Origin: Firmicutes bacterium ZCTH02-B6
GTDB taxonomy: Bacteria; Bacillota; Limnochordia; Limnochordales; ZCTH02-B6
Assembly: GCA_002159155.1 (NCBI GenBank)
Contig: LZRQ01000045.1
Span: 1-18,819, forward strand
Length of the DNA stretch: 18,819 nt
Reading direction: 5' to 3'
Below, piece after piece: positions 1-7,231 of this stretch (the first letter of the stretch is position 1; each line of letters starts with the position of its first letter). The notes beneath the pieces are model-generated. The model saw nothing but the letters and a program-made list of their open reading frames with translations. It searched no databases and was not told where the DNA came from. The translations under genes and the position numbers were made by a program.

Positions 1-100
1 CCGCTGCCGTGCCCAGTACAGCCAGTCGCTGTCGACGCGTCAGCCCGCGCTGCGGCCGGGCAGGTGGCCGCCAACCGCGTCCCCAGGCCAGCACCCGCAT
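1..100 (-). CDS. 5' end of an unrecognised small or membrane protein gene (partial)
   Basis: An ATG at 100-98 is followed by 33 codons that stay open to the left edge. It is preceded by a very strong SD (AGGAGG at 112-107, six bases from the ATG). The visible protein starts MRVLAWGRGWRPPARPQRGL and continues TRRQRLAVLGTAA. This is an arginine-rich N-terminus leading into a hydrophobic stretch, as in a membrane anchor or signal sequence. I do not recognise the family. It lies downstream of tyrS, beyond the hairpin at 169-195, so it probably has its own promoter. A poor AT-rich candidate lies near 129-136. The call rests mainly on the SD and start, since 100 bases of open frame can occur by chance in GC-rich DNA. 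Confidence 0.5.
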   Translation of the reverse strand, partial: MRVLAWGRGWRPPARPQRGLTRRQRLAVLGTAA

Positions 101-168
101 GGCGCTCCTCCTCCCGCAAACCCCACCATAAATATGCCGTGGCGTCCGCCGGGGTGCGCAGACGCGAA

Positions 169-195
169 CAGCCCAGGGCGGCACACCCTGGGCTG
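169..195 (-). terminator. GC-rich hairpin after tyrS, possible terminator
   Basis: A perfect 10-bp inverted repeat (CAGCCCAGGG at 169-178, CCCTGGGCTG at 186-195) with a 7-base loop lies 57 bases past the tyrS stop. Neither side carries a real T-run, so it would be a weak or factor-assisted terminator, or simply an RNA-stabilising hairpin. Its position between tyrS and the next minus-strand start supports a transcription-end role. Confidence 0.5.
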
Positions 196-251
196 CTTCT
201 CCGTCCTCCCGTCAAGTAGGCGGACCCGCCGAAACCGGAGCCGGACCACTC

Positions 252-1529
252 TCAGGCGTGGAGGATGATGCGGGCAAAGCGGCGTCTCCCAACCTGCACC
301 ACGGCGCCGCTCTCCACCGGCCAGTCAAGGTCGGGGTCCGTAATCACCTGGCCGTTGAGACGCACCCCGCCCTGGACGACAAGGCGCCGAGCCTCGCTGT
401 TGCTGGCGGCCAGGCCCGCCCGGACCAACAACTGCGCGATCCACATGCGACCGTCCTTGAGGGCTGCCGGGTCGAGGGCTACCTCGGGAATGTCGTCGGG
501 CACCTCACGCTCCTTGTGCACCCGGTCAAAGTGGGCTTCCGCTCCCAGGGCCGCTTCTGCACCGTAAAACCGCTGCACGATTTCCCTGGCCAGACGCCGC
601 TTGGCGTCACGCGGATGAACGCTGCCGTCGGCCAGCCCTCGCCGCAAAGCGTCCAACTCCGTGAGGCTCACTTCGGTGATGAGCTCGTAGTACTGCATCA
701 TCAGCTCGTCGGGAATAGACATGGTCTTGCCGTACATGTCCTCTGGGCTGTCGTTGAGCGCAATATAGTTGCCCAAGGACTTGCTCATCTTCTCCTTGCC
801 GTCGATGCCGATAAGGATCGGCGAACAGACGCCGACTTGCGCCGCCATACCCACTTCCTTTTGTAGGTCGCGGCCCACGAGGATGTTGAACTTCTGATCG
901 ATGCCGCCGAGCTCCACGTCGGCACGGACCATCACCGAGTCATAACCCTGCATCAGCGGATATACGAGCTCATGCAGGCCGATGGGGAAACCGCCGTGCC
1001 AGCGTTTCTGGAAATCTTCCCGCTCCAACATGCGGGCCAGCGTCATGTGGGAGAGCAGCTTGATCACGTCATGGAACCGCATCTGCCCGAACCACTGGCC
1101 GTTGTAAACGACTTCGGTGCGTTCCGGGTCCAGGAAACGGAACAATTGCGCCGTGTAGCCCTTGGCGTTTTCCAGCACCTGCTCGTGGCTGAGGGGCGGC
1201 CGGGCCTTGTTACGGCCGGTAGGATCGCCCAGCGTCGCCGTGTAGTCGCCGATGATCAGCACGGCTTGGTGGCCAAGTTGCTGGAACTGTCGCAGCTTGA
1301 GGACCGGGATCAAGTGCCCAAGATGCAACTCACTCGCGGTAGGGTCGACGCCTAGTTTAACCCGGAGCGGCCTGCCGTTCCGGCGCGCCGCGACGAGCTT
1401 GTCGACCAGGTCTTCTTCGGGGAAAATTTCCTCAGTTCCACGGCGAATGAGAGCCAGCTCTTCCTCCAGCGACACCGTTCCGAGCGCCGCCGCCCGGCCG
1501 GCATGCTCCGCCTGCTCCACCGAAATCAC
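252..1529 (-). CDS. tyrS: Tyrosyl-tRNA synthetase (TyrZ-type)
   Basis: Cytoplasmic class I synthetase that activates tyrosine with ATP and charges tRNA-Tyr. The 425-residue protein shows the Rossmann catalytic core with the HIGH signature as HLGH (69-72) and the second ATP-binding signature KMSKS (247-251). It also has the tyrosine-pocket region with YPLMQGYDS and the ELGGIDQKFN segment, and a C-terminal S4 RNA-binding domain from about residue 355. Sequence features and length fit the TyrZ/type 2 branch rather than the TyrS branch. The start is uncertain: GTG at 1529 is the outermost start. A GTG at 1520 has a better SD-like GGTGAT before it, and a GTG at 1475 would match the usual N-terminus of the family. 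It is transcribed divergently from the PBP gene from a promoter only about 25 bases upstream. It therefore has no room for a T-box, unlike pheS and thrS here. Confidence 0.97.
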   Translation of the reverse strand: MISVEQAEHAGRAAALGTVSLEEELALIRRGTEEIFPEEDLVDKLVAARRNGRPLRVKLGVDPTASELHLGHLIPVLKLRQFQQLGHQAVLIIGDYTATLGDPTGRNKARPPLSHEQVLENAKGYTAQLFRFLDPERTEVVYNGQWFGQMRFHDVIKLLSHMTLARMLEREDFQKRWHGGFPIGLHELVYPLMQGYDSVMVRADVELGGIDQKFNILVGRDLQKEVGMAAQVGVCSPILIGIDGKEKMSKSLGNYIALNDSPEDMYGKTMSIPDELMMQYYELITEVSLTELDALRRGLADGSVHPRDAKRRLAREIVQRFYGAEAALGAEAHFDRVHKEREVPDDIPEVALDPAALKDGRMWIAQLLVRAGLAASNSEARRLVVQGGVRLNGQVITDPDLDWPVESGAVVQVGRRRFARIILHA

Positions 1530-1558
1530 CCGCTGTGTCCGGTTTTTGGAATGGGGTC

Positions 1559-1588
1559 ATTATAGCACGGCTACTTGCAGGGCGGCAA
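1559..1588 (-). promoter_or_regulatory. tyrS promoter
   Basis: On the minus strand, a perfect TATAAT (1564-1559) with the extended -10 TGC before it (1567-1565) follows a TTGCCG -35 box (1588-1583) at an 18-bp spacing. Transcription would begin near 1552, giving a leader of only about 20-30 bases before the tyrS start codons. Confidence 0.75.
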
Positions 1589-1647
1589 CGCACCCGCCCT
1601 GGGAGCGGCCGTCCACAGCCCGTTCGCTACCTGGCTATCCTGCAACA

Positions 1648-1656
1648 TGCTATAAT
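1648..1656 (+). promoter_or_regulatory. Extended -10 promoter of the PBP gene
   Basis: TGC-TATAAT on the plus strand is a perfect extended -10. No good -35 box sits 16-18 bp upstream, as is common for extended -10 promoters. Transcription would begin near 1663, leaving a leader of about 89 bases before the TTG start at 1752. It is back-to-back with the tyrS promoter, about 90 bp away. Confidence 0.65.
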
Positions 1657-1699
1657 AAGGCATACACCATCCGCCGGCGGCGGCAGGCCGTCCGGCATC

Positions 1700-1723
1700 C
1701 GGCCGCCACCGGAACGGCGGCCG
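1700..1723 (+). other. GC-rich hairpin in the PBP leader
   Basis: A perfect 8-bp inverted repeat (CGGCCGCC at 1700-1707, GGCGGCCG at 1716-1723, 8-base loop) lies in the 5' leader, ending 13 bases before the SD at 1737. A competing 6-bp pairing (GGCGGC 1716-1721 with GCCGCC 1729-1734) would bring structure right up to the SD. Either could influence translation; there is no direct proof of function. Confidence 0.4.
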
Positions 1724-1751
1724 CGGGTTGCCGCCAGGAGGGAGGCTATCA

Positions 1752-3815
1752 TTGGCACGCCGGCCGATGCGCCTTAGCGTCATCATCGCGGTCTTTCTTG
1801 TCTCCATCCTTGTCGGCGGCGCCGCAGGCATGGTGGCAGGCTACCTGCGCAGCGCACCCACGCTGGACCAGGTCGTTTTCGAACAGGAGCGGACAACATA
1901 CATCTACGACATCGAAGGCCGGGTCATCGCTCGCCTTTATCGCGAGAACCGGATTCCCGTCAGGCTCGAGCAGATGCCTCGCCACTTGCGGGACGCCATT
2001 GTCGCCATCGAGGACTCCCGCTTCTATGAACACTTCGGCTTTGACCTGAGGGCGATTCTCCGGGCCGTGGTGGCCGACATCCGTCGCGTCTTTGGCGACG
2101 ACGGGTACCTCCAGGGCGGCAGCACCATCACGCAACAACTGGCAAAGAACGCTTTCCTGACCCACGAGCGGACGTTGTCCCGCAAGCTGCAGGAAGCGCT
2201 GTGGGCGATTCAAATCGAACGCAAGTACAGCAAGGCGGAGATTCTTGAGACATACCTCAACGAGATTTACCTGGGACCCGGCGTCTATGGCGTCGAAGCC
2301 GCTTCCCAGTACTACTTCGGCAAGTCCGTGTCAGACCTCACCCTTGCCGAAGCGGCCCTCCTGGCCGGTCTCGCCCAGAATCCTGGCTTGTACTCGCCTT
2401 TCCGGGACCCCGAGGCCGCCGAGCGGCGGCGCAACATTGTCCTCTCCCGCATGGAGGAGCTCGGGATGATCACCCCGGCCGAAGCCCGGGCCGCCCGCAG
2501 CGAGCCGGTCGTCGTGACCCAGGCAAGTCAACCGCGCAACCTCGCCCCGCACTTCGTGAACTACGTGATCCAGCGGCTGCTGGAGCTGGACGGCATCGAT
2601 GCCAACACTATCTACGCAGGCGGACTGCAAGTCTACACTACCCTGGATCTCGACATGCAGCGGGCGGCGGAAGAAGCGATCCGGCAGGCCTTCTCCGACC
2701 CGTCCGGCCTTCTGGCGCGGGTTTCGACGACGGACGCCAACGGTCTTGATCAGCCGCAGGCGAGCCTCATCGCCCTTGATCCCCACACGGGGCACATTAA
2801 AGCTATGATCGGCGGGCGCAACCGTGACGAGTTCAACCGGGCAGTGCAAGCGCGCCGGCAACCCGGTTCGGCCATCAAGCCTTTCATTTACGCGGCGGCC
2901 ATCGACAAGGGGCTGACCCCGGCCACCATCCGCGTGGACGAACCTTTTACCTGGACCAACCCGCAGACGGGTGAAGTCTGGCAGCCGCAAAACTTCGGCC
3001 GCACGTTTGCTGGTCCCATCACGCTGCGGCGGGCGCTGGAGGAGTCGGTCAACATCGTCGCCATCAAGCTGTTGGCGGAGGACGTCCCCGTGCGCACCGT
3101 CATCGACCTGGCGACCCGGATGGGTATCACGACCCTGCAGACCACCGGGGCCCGCAACGACGTCAACCTCGCCTTTGCCCTCGGCGGCTTGACCAACGGC
3201 GTTCGCCCCATCGAAATGGCCCAAGCCTACGGGGTACTGGCCAATGGGGGCATCCGCACCGAGCCCATGGCCATCCTCCGGGTCGTCGGGCCCGACGGCG
3301 CCGTGTTGCACGAGTTCCGGCCGCGGCAAGAAGTGGTGCTGTCGGAGGTCACCAGCTACATCCTGACCGACATGCTACGGGGCGTCATCGAGCGGGGTAC
3401 GGGGCGGCGTGCCAACATCGGCCGGCCCGCCGCCGGTAAGACGGGCACAACCCAGGATAACCAGGACGCGTGGTTCGTCGGCTACACGCCAGACCTCGTG
3501 GCGGCAGTGTGGATCGGCCACGACACCCCGACACCCATGAATTCGCGCTTCGGCAACGTCGGCAGCGGCGAGGCAGCGGCCATCTGGGCCCGGTTCATGC
3601 AGAGCGCCCTTGCGGCGACACCGGTGCGGGATTTCCCCAAGCCTGCCGAGGGCCTGGTGGAGGATGTTCTGATCGATACCGCCACCGGGCTACTGGCCCG
3701 CAACACGTGTCTCTTCATCCCCAGGGCCGACATGCGCTACGAAATATTCGCCGCCGGCACGGAGCCGACTGAGCTCTCGCCTCGCTGCTACAACCCATTC
3801 TGGACGCCCAACTAG
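1752..3815 (+). CDS. Class A penicillin-binding protein (transglycosylase/transpeptidase, PBP1A family)
   Basis: Bifunctional peptidoglycan synthase that polymerises lipid II and crosslinks the peptides outside the membrane. The TTG at 1752 is chosen because a full SD (AGGAGG, 1737-1742) lies nine bases upstream. The frame stays open further to 1728 but without an SD. The 687-residue protein has a short cytoplasmic arginine-rich tip and one membrane anchor (about 9-30). The GT51 glycosyltransferase domain (about 60-235) carries the catalytic Glu in EDSRFYEH (E87) and GGSTITQQ (122-129). The transpeptidase domain (about 335-620) has SAIK (S373, K376), SVN (432-434) and KTGT (563-566), so all catalytic residues are present. 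It has its own promoter and is the only plus-strand gene in the window, flanked divergently by tyrS and convergently by mutS2. The exact paralogue name (ponA, pbpF, mrcA) cannot be decided. Confidence 0.96.
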   Translation: MARRPMRLSVIIAVFLVSILVGGAAGMVAGYLRSAPTLDQVVFEQERTTYIYDIEGRVIARLYRENRIPVRLEQMPRHLRDAIVAIEDSRFYEHFGFDLRAILRAVVADIRRVFGDDGYLQGGSTITQQLAKNAFLTHERTLSRKLQEALWAIQIERKYSKAEILETYLNEIYLGPGVYGVEAASQYYFGKSVSDLTLAEAALLAGLAQNPGLYSPFRDPEAAERRRNIVLSRMEELGMITPAEARAARSEPVVVTQASQPRNLAPHFVNYVIQRLLELDGIDANTIYAGGLQVYTTLDLDMQRAAEEAIRQAFSDPSGLLARVSTTDANGLDQPQASLIALDPHTGHIKAMIGGRNRDEFNRAVQARRQPGSAIKPFIYAAAIDKGLTPATIRVDEPFTWTNPQTGEVWQPQNFGRTFAGPITLRRALEESVNIVAIKLLAEDVPVRTVIDLATRMGITTLQTTGARNDVNLAFALGGLTNGVRPIEMAQAYGVLANGGIRTEPMAILRVVGPDGAVLHEFRPRQEVVLSEVTSYILTDMLRGVIERGTGRRANIGRPAAGKTGTTQDNQDAWFVGYTPDLVAAVWIGHDTPTPMNSRFGNVGSGEAAAIWARFMQSALAATPVRDFPKPAEGLVEDVLIDTATGLLARNTCLFIPRADMRYEIFAAGTEPTELSPRCYNPFWTPN

Positions 3816-3835
3816 CCTGGGCGCTCCGGGGCGTC
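3803..3835. terminator. Hairpin between convergent PBP and mutS2 genes
   Basis: The 18-bp gap between the two stop codons and its flanks can fold two ways: CGCCCA (3805-3810) with TGGGCG (3818-3823), or GACGCCC (3803-3809) with GGGCGTC (3829-3835). There is no T-run on either strand, so termination activity is uncertain. It is the only candidate bidirectional terminator at this convergent junction. Confidence 0.3.
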
Positions 3836-6224
3836 AATCGCGCAGGTCCACCACGGTCACGCCGTGGCCGCCCGCATGGGGCTCGGCGAGGCGCCAGCTC
3901 TTCACCCTCGGATCCGAGTGGAGCCGTTCCTGGATGACTCGCCGCAAAGTGCCGGTGCCTTTGCCGTGCACGATCCTTACCGTCGACAAACCCGCCAGCA
4001 CCGCGTCATCCAAGTACTTGTCCAGTGTGTCCGTGGCCTCCTCGACCGTCATGCCCCGCAGGTGCAGCTCCGGCGATATATGGGCTCGTTTCTCGACAAC
4101 CAGGCTCAATCCCGCCGGCTGCGAGGCGGACTCCCGCGAGCGGATCGACTCGCTCCGACCAGCTCCCTGGCTTCCCGCCGGTGCGCGTAGCTCTCGCCAG
4201 GGAACCCTAACCCGAAGGCTTCCCACCTGTACACTCACCTGCCCGTCCGCGTCCGGCGGGTCGAGTACGGTGCCCACCTGCTGCAGCGACACGAGAAACA
4301 CGGGTGTCCCTGGCACGATGTCGTCCAGGGCAAGAGGACCATCCGCCGCCCCAGGGGTCGGTGTCTCGGGTTGTTCCAGCTCCTCGCGATAGCTCTCCAG
4401 GCGCCGCCGCGCGCGCCGGGCCTGCTCTAAGTTGCCTTCACGCCGCTGCCGGCGCAACTCTTCGAGAACGGCGTCCGCCTCGCGCCTGGCGGCAGTCACC
4501 ACGCGTCGCGCTTCTTCCCGTGCCTTGTCCAGCACCCCTTGGCGCCTCGCGGCCAACTCCTCCTGGGCCGCCCGCAACTCCGCCTGTAGGCGCTCGTTCT
4601 CGTACCGCAGGCCGCGGGCCCGCTCCAGTTCCTCCTCGGCTTCCCGGCGCGTTTCCTCGAGGTTGCGGATCAGGTCGTCCACCCGGACATCTTGTCGATT
4701 CAGCCGCGCCCGCGCCTTTTGCAGCACCTCTTTCGGCAAGCCGAGGCGGGCGGCGATCTCCAGGGCGTTGCTCCGTCCAGGGAGCCCCATGATCAGCCTG
4801 TAGGTGGGCGCGAGGGTCACCGGGTCAAACTCGACGCTCGCGTTTTGCATCCCCGGCCTGCTGTGAACATACGCTTTGAGCTCGCTGTAATGGGTGGTGG
4901 CGACGGCCCGGGCGCCTGCAGCGAGAATGTAGTCCAGGATCGCCGTGGCCAGCGCGGCTCCTTCTGCAGGGTCCGTTCCCGCCCCCAGCTCATCCAGCAG
5001 CACCAGCGACCGTTGGTCCATCGTTCGCAGGATGCGTACGATGTTGGACATGTGCGACGAGAAGGTGCTCAACGATTGCTGGATGCTCTGCTCGTCGCCG
5101 ATGTCGGCGTAAATGCCGCTAAACACGGGCAGCTCTGTGCCCGGCTCCGCCGGCACGTACAACCCGGCTTGGGCCATCAGGCAAAAAAGGCCGATCGTCT
5201 TTAGCGTCACCGTCTTGCCGCCGGTGTTGGGACCGGTGATGACCAGGACCCGCGCCTCTCGCCCGAGCCAGACGTCGATGGGGACCACCCGGCCGGAAAG
5301 CAGCGGATGGCGGCCGCCGATGATATGCAGCCAGCCTGCCTCATTGACCCTTGGGGCTACGGCTTTCATGGATTGTGCGAGCCTCGCCTTGGCCAAGGCA
5401 ACATCCAATTCGGCTAGGACGGCGAGGCCCGTTTCGAGCCCTTCCGCCTCGGCCCCTACCTGCCCGCTCAGATGCCGCAGGATCCGTTCGACTTCCCGCT
5501 CCTCCTGGGAGCGGATTTCCTGCAGCTCGTTGTTGAGCTCGACCACAGCCATCGGCTCGACGAACACGGTTGCCCCGCTCGCGGATGTGTCGTGCACAAT
5601 GCCGGGGATCATGCCCTTGTGTTCCTGCTTGACCGGTACGACCTGGCGCCCGTTGCGCACCGTGATCAGCGATTCTTGCAGGGCCGGTCGCAGCGCGGTT
5701 GACCGCAAGATGGCTTCGAGCCGCTCGCGGATGCGGTTTTGCAGGGTGCGCATCCGGGTCCGCAGCCGCGCGAGCTCCGGGCTGGCGTCATCGAGCACCT
5801 GCCCTTCGTGTCCGATGCACGCCGCGATCGCTTCCTCGACGTTGAGATAGGTGCCCAGGCGCAGCCCCCTCTGGGCCAGGTGGGGCCAGGCTTCGGGGTC
5901 GCTCAACAGGAGACGCCGAGCCCGGCGAACGGCGGCCGCCAGGGCCGCCACGTCCAAGAGCTCCCCGCCCGATAACGTGCCGCCGAGCCGCGCCCGTACC
6001 AGCGCTTCGCGCACATCCCGGACGCCCCCCAAGAGGTCACCGCCGCCGCGCTCCAACAGCTGCAACGCTTCCCCGGTTTCCGCCAAGGCGCGCCGCACGG
6101 CCTCCGGATCGGAATGAGGCCGCAGCGCCTCCGCCAGCTCCCTCCCGGGGGCAAATGACGTTTGGGCGGCCAGCCGTTCGATGATGGCCGGGTATTCCAG
6201 CACCCTCAGGGAACGGTCATCCAC
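3834..6224 (-). CDS. mutS2: MutS2 ATPase with C-terminal Smr domain
   Basis: MutS2 proteins are DNA- and ribosome-binding ATPases. Published roles are suppression of homologous recombination and, in Bacillus, splitting of collided ribosomes. The 796-residue protein has the MutS core and clamp helices (about 1-320) and the ABC-type ATPase with Walker A GPNTGGKT (331-338), Walker B LVLLDE (407-412) and the VATTHYSE switch (441-448). A long charged coiled coil follows (about 500-620), then a small beta domain (about 632-680), then an Smr domain (about 718-796) with HGKGTG. The usual LDLR signature of the Smr domain reads LHLR here, so the acidic residue is missing. The start chosen is GTG at 6224, eight bases after AAGGAGGA; a TTG at 6248 is in frame but lies upstream of that SD. 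It overlaps the preceding metalloenzyme gene by 8 nt, suggesting coupled translation. Confidence 0.95.
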   Translation of the reverse strand: MDDRSLRVLEYPAIIERLAAQTSFAPGRELAEALRPHSDPEAVRRALAETGEALQLLERGGGDLLGGVRDVREALVRARLGGTLSGGELLDVAALAAAVRRARRLLLSDPEAWPHLAQRGLRLGTYLNVEEAIAACIGHEGQVLDDASPELARLRTRMRTLQNRIRERLEAILRSTALRPALQESLITVRNGRQVVPVKQEHKGMIPGIVHDTSASGATVFVEPMAVVELNNELQEIRSQEEREVERILRHLSGQVGAEAEGLETGLAVLAELDVALAKARLAQSMKAVAPRVNEAGWLHIIGGRHPLLSGRVVPIDVWLGREARVLVITGPNTGGKTVTLKTIGLFCLMAQAGLYVPAEPGTELPVFSGIYADIGDEQSIQQSLSTFSSHMSNIVRILRTMDQRSLVLLDELGAGTDPAEGAALATAILDYILAAGARAVATTHYSELKAYVHSRPGMQNASVEFDPVTLAPTYRLIMGLPGRSNALEIAARLGLPKEVLQKARARLNRQDVRVDDLIRNLEETRREAEEELERARGLRYENERLQAELRAAQEELAARRQGVLDKAREEARRVVTAARREADAVLEELRRQRREGNLEQARRARRRLESYREELEQPETPTPGAADGPLALDDIVPGTPVFLVSLQQVGTVLDPPDADGQVSVQVGSLRVRVPWRELRAPAGSQGAGRSESIRSRESASQPAGLSLVVEKRAHISPELHLRGMTVEEATDTLDKYLDDAVLAGLSTVRIVHGKGTGTLRRVIQERLHSDPRVKSWRLAEPHAGGHGVTVVDLRD

Positions 6225-7158
6225 CGACGGTTCCTCCTTCGACTCCAAGGAGCGCCAGGATCGCCGGCGTCACATCGACCAATGAGGCGAGGTTTGCCGC
6301 CGCCTGGGCGCGCCCACGCCCGATCAGCAGCGCCGGGACTGGGTTTTGTGTATGGGTGCGCACCGAAAGATCCTCCACGTTACCGTGATCCGAGATCAGC
6401 ATCACCAGAGTGCGGTCTAAGTCGGCCTCCGCGAGCACGCCGCCCAGCAACGCGTCCAGAACCCCGAGCCAATGGCGCGCCGCGTCCCAATCTTGCGCGT
6501 GGCCCGCCTTGTCCGTCAAGAAATGCTCAAACAGGACGAAGTCGTGCTCCCGGGCGAGGCGGGCCAGGCGGCGCCCCGCTTCCTCGGGAGTCACGGTCGT
6601 GACATCGTACCCGCGCTCTCGCAGCGTTTCCCCCGTGACATCATGAAACACGGCCCGGCCCGCGTGCAAGTCCTCCAACATGCGCAGCGGGAGGCCAGCG
6701 CTCAAGACCGCTGTGGTCGTGGCTGAGTGGCGCCACCGCCCGTTGTTGACCGCCTCGAAATACTCTGCGGTGAACGGGTTGGCGAACGTCGCGCGGCGGC
6801 CAGCTTCGACCAGCCGTTTAAACAGGCTGTGCCGGCGCAGGATATCGACGAGAGTCGGCGTGGGCAGGCCCGACAGGTGCCGTCCCAAGGCGGCGGCTGC
6901 ATTGACGCCCGACAGCATGGTCGTCTGCCCGGTGGCGCTCTGGGGGAGCCCCGGCACGCCCAAGCAACTGTCGACGGCGACGAGGGTAGCTGTGTCCCCT
7001 TCGTGGAGCCCGCCACGGCCAGCCACAATCGAGCGGGTCAGGGGCGCACCGCCCAGGAGCCGGCGCAAGTGTGGCATGGGTGCGGTGATTAGCGGGTTTT
7101 TTCCGAGGTCGTCGGTGCCGAGCCCCAGACCATCGATAAACAGCATCAGAATTGACAC
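6217..7158 (-). CDS. Phosphoglycerate-mutase-like metalloenzyme (alkaline phosphatase superfamily)
   Basis: A 313-residue protein of the metalloenzyme (alkaline phosphatase / cofactor-independent phosphoglycerate mutase) superfamily. Visible metal-site elements are FIDG near the N-terminus (D9), a Ser/Thr-rich nucleophile region SATGQTTMLSG (74-84), DKAGH (216-220), SDHGN (256-260) and HTQNPVP (269-275). These resemble the two-metal site of iPGM. It is much shorter than iPGM (about 510 residues) and lacks room for the inserted phosphotransferase domain, so it is probably not the glycolytic enzyme; substrate unknown. Start GTG 7158 has a good SD (GGAGGAG, about 7170-7164). It sits between polX and mutS2, 73 bases after polX and overlapping mutS2 by 8 nt, so it likely belongs to the same transcript. 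Superfamily confidence is high, function low. Confidence 0.88.
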   Translation of the reverse strand: MSILMLFIDGLGLGTDDLGKNPLITAPMPHLRRLLGGAPLTRSIVAGRGGLHEGDTATLVAVDSCLGVPGLPQSATGQTTMLSGVNAAAALGRHLSGLPTPTLVDILRRHSLFKRLVEAGRRATFANPFTAEYFEAVNNGRWRHSATTTAVLSAGLPLRMLEDLHAGRAVFHDVTGETLRERGYDVTTVTPEEAGRRLARLAREHDFVLFEHFLTDKAGHAQDWDAARHWLGVLDALLGGVLAEADLDRTLVMLISDHGNVEDLSVRTHTQNPVPALLIGRGRAQAAANLASLVDVTPAILALLGVEGGTVGG

Positions 7159-7231
7159 GCCCGCTCCTCCCCGCTGGTCGTGGACGCCGAATCAGCCGAG
7201 TGACCCGGCGGATGTCGTCCAAGGCCGCTGC

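Noticed and set aside
40..249. Minus-strand 69-codon ORF after tyrS
   Set aside because: It reads straight through the perfect hairpin at 169-195, has no SD and lies in a different frame from the well-supported ATG at 100.
2331..3329. 332-codon minus-strand ORF opposite the PBP gene
   Set aside because: Antisense shadow; the plus strand carries all PBP catalytic motifs.
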